Source of the DNA: Halovivax sp.
Lineage (GTDB): Archaea > Halobacteriota > Halobacteria > Halobacteriales > Natrialbaceae
Length of the DNA: 5,412 nt
Assembly: GCA_007135505.1 (NCBI GenBank)
Contig: SLIS01000118.1
Location: forward strand, 1 to 5,412
Direction of reading: 5' to 3'
Under the pieces are notes generated by a model, which was given only the letters and a program-made list of their open reading frames with translations, made no database searches and was not told the DNA's origin. The position numbers and the translations under genes were made by a program. Shown piece after piece: positions 5,150-5,412 of the stretch; the first letter of the stretch is position 1; each line of letters opens with the position of its first letter.

Positions 5150-5412
5150 TCACTCCGAACCGACGGCACCGGGGGCCGATTGCTCGTCGTCTTCGGCGGA
5201 TTCGCCGCCGAGTCCCCGGATGTATCGGATCCGCTCCGGAATCGGCGGGTGGTCGTAGTGGAAGGTGGCGTAGAGCGGGTGCGGGAAGGGATTCGAGAGG
5301 TTCTCGCCGGTCAGTCGGCCGAGCGCTTCGACGAGGGGCGTGCCGTCGCCCATCACGTCGGTCGCGAACGCGTCAGCCTCGCGCTCGTGAGCCAGCGAGA
5401 GGCGGTTCTCCA
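5150..5412 (-). CDS. M48-family (Ste24/HtpX-type) zinc metalloprotease, C-terminal part
   Basis: The last 86 codons of a gene that enters from the right edge; the N-terminus, membrane helices and HExxH site lie outside the window. Visible residues 5-15 (SLAHEREADAF) match the M48 ExxxD block, where Glu9 would be the third zinc ligand and Asp13 the conserved acidic partner. NPFPHPLYATFHYDHPPIPERI (about 40-61) is the C-terminal signature of this family, with HPP..RI close to the CaaX-protease (Ste24) form. The final 20 residues are acidic and low in complexity. Family members are membrane-embedded endopeptidases that cleave prenylated or misfolded membrane proteins; which applies here cannot be told. 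An internal GTG at 5356 is not the real start, because the frame stays open with conserved sequence to the window edge. The usual Arg after the Ser of this block is Leu here (SL instead of SR). The family call is firm from the two motifs. Confidence 0.88.
   Translation of the reverse strand, partial: ENRLSLAHEREADAFATDVMGDGTPLVEALGRLTGENLSNPFPHPLYATFHYDHPPIPERIRYIRGLGGESAEDDEQSAPGAVGSE

Overview
The window reads as chromosomal DNA of a halophilic archaeon (class Halobacteria). It is GC-rich with GC-ending codons, its proteins are strongly acidic (Asp/Glu-rich), its gene set is typical of that group (CetZ, coenzyme F420 synthesis, an orphan GvpH/Hsp20-like protein), and its promoters look archaeal, with TATA boxes. 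Genus and species cannot be read from it. I see no rRNA, tRNA, CRISPR array, insertion sequence or phage gene. Nothing suggests recent transfer.

Layout. Four genes lie on the + strand: an atypical short-chain dehydrogenase/epimerase of the NDUFA9-like group (47-934); the tubulin-like cytoskeletal GTPase CetZ1 (1231-2412), behind a 296-bp intergenic region with a good TATA box; CofC, the 2-phospho-L-lactate guanylyltransferase (2566-3210); and CofG, a radical-SAM subunit of FO synthase (3308-4468). Two genes follow on the - strand, converging on cofG: a small GvpH/alpha-crystallin-like protein (4533-4994) and the C-terminal part of an M48-family zinc metalloprotease that runs off the right edge (5150-5412).

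How the genes relate. cofC and cofG act in two branches of one pathway. CofG, with CofH encoded elsewhere, makes the deazaflavin chromophore FO; CofC activates 2-phospho-L-lactate or a related acid, which is then joined to FO to give F420-0. CetZ1 controls cell shape and motility, and its link to F420 genes is positional only. The GvpH-like and M48 genes could both serve protein quality control, but each appears to be its own transcription unit.

Expression. Three + strand genes (epimerase, cofC, cofG) have an AT-rich TATA-like element centred about 28 nt before the ATG, which implies nearly leaderless mRNAs. cetZ1 and the GvpH-like gene instead have room for a short leader. The GvpH-like gene has a strong Shine-Dalgarno match that fixes its GTG start. 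A perfect 6+6 palindrome sits between the cofC TATA-like element and its ATG and is the best candidate operator here.

Overall this is mostly an ordinary core haloarchaeal region. The points worth checking are regulatory (cofC palindrome, cofG and cetZ1 promoter repeats), the missing catalytic tyrosine in the epimerase-like protein, and the cetZ1-cofC-cofG linkage.
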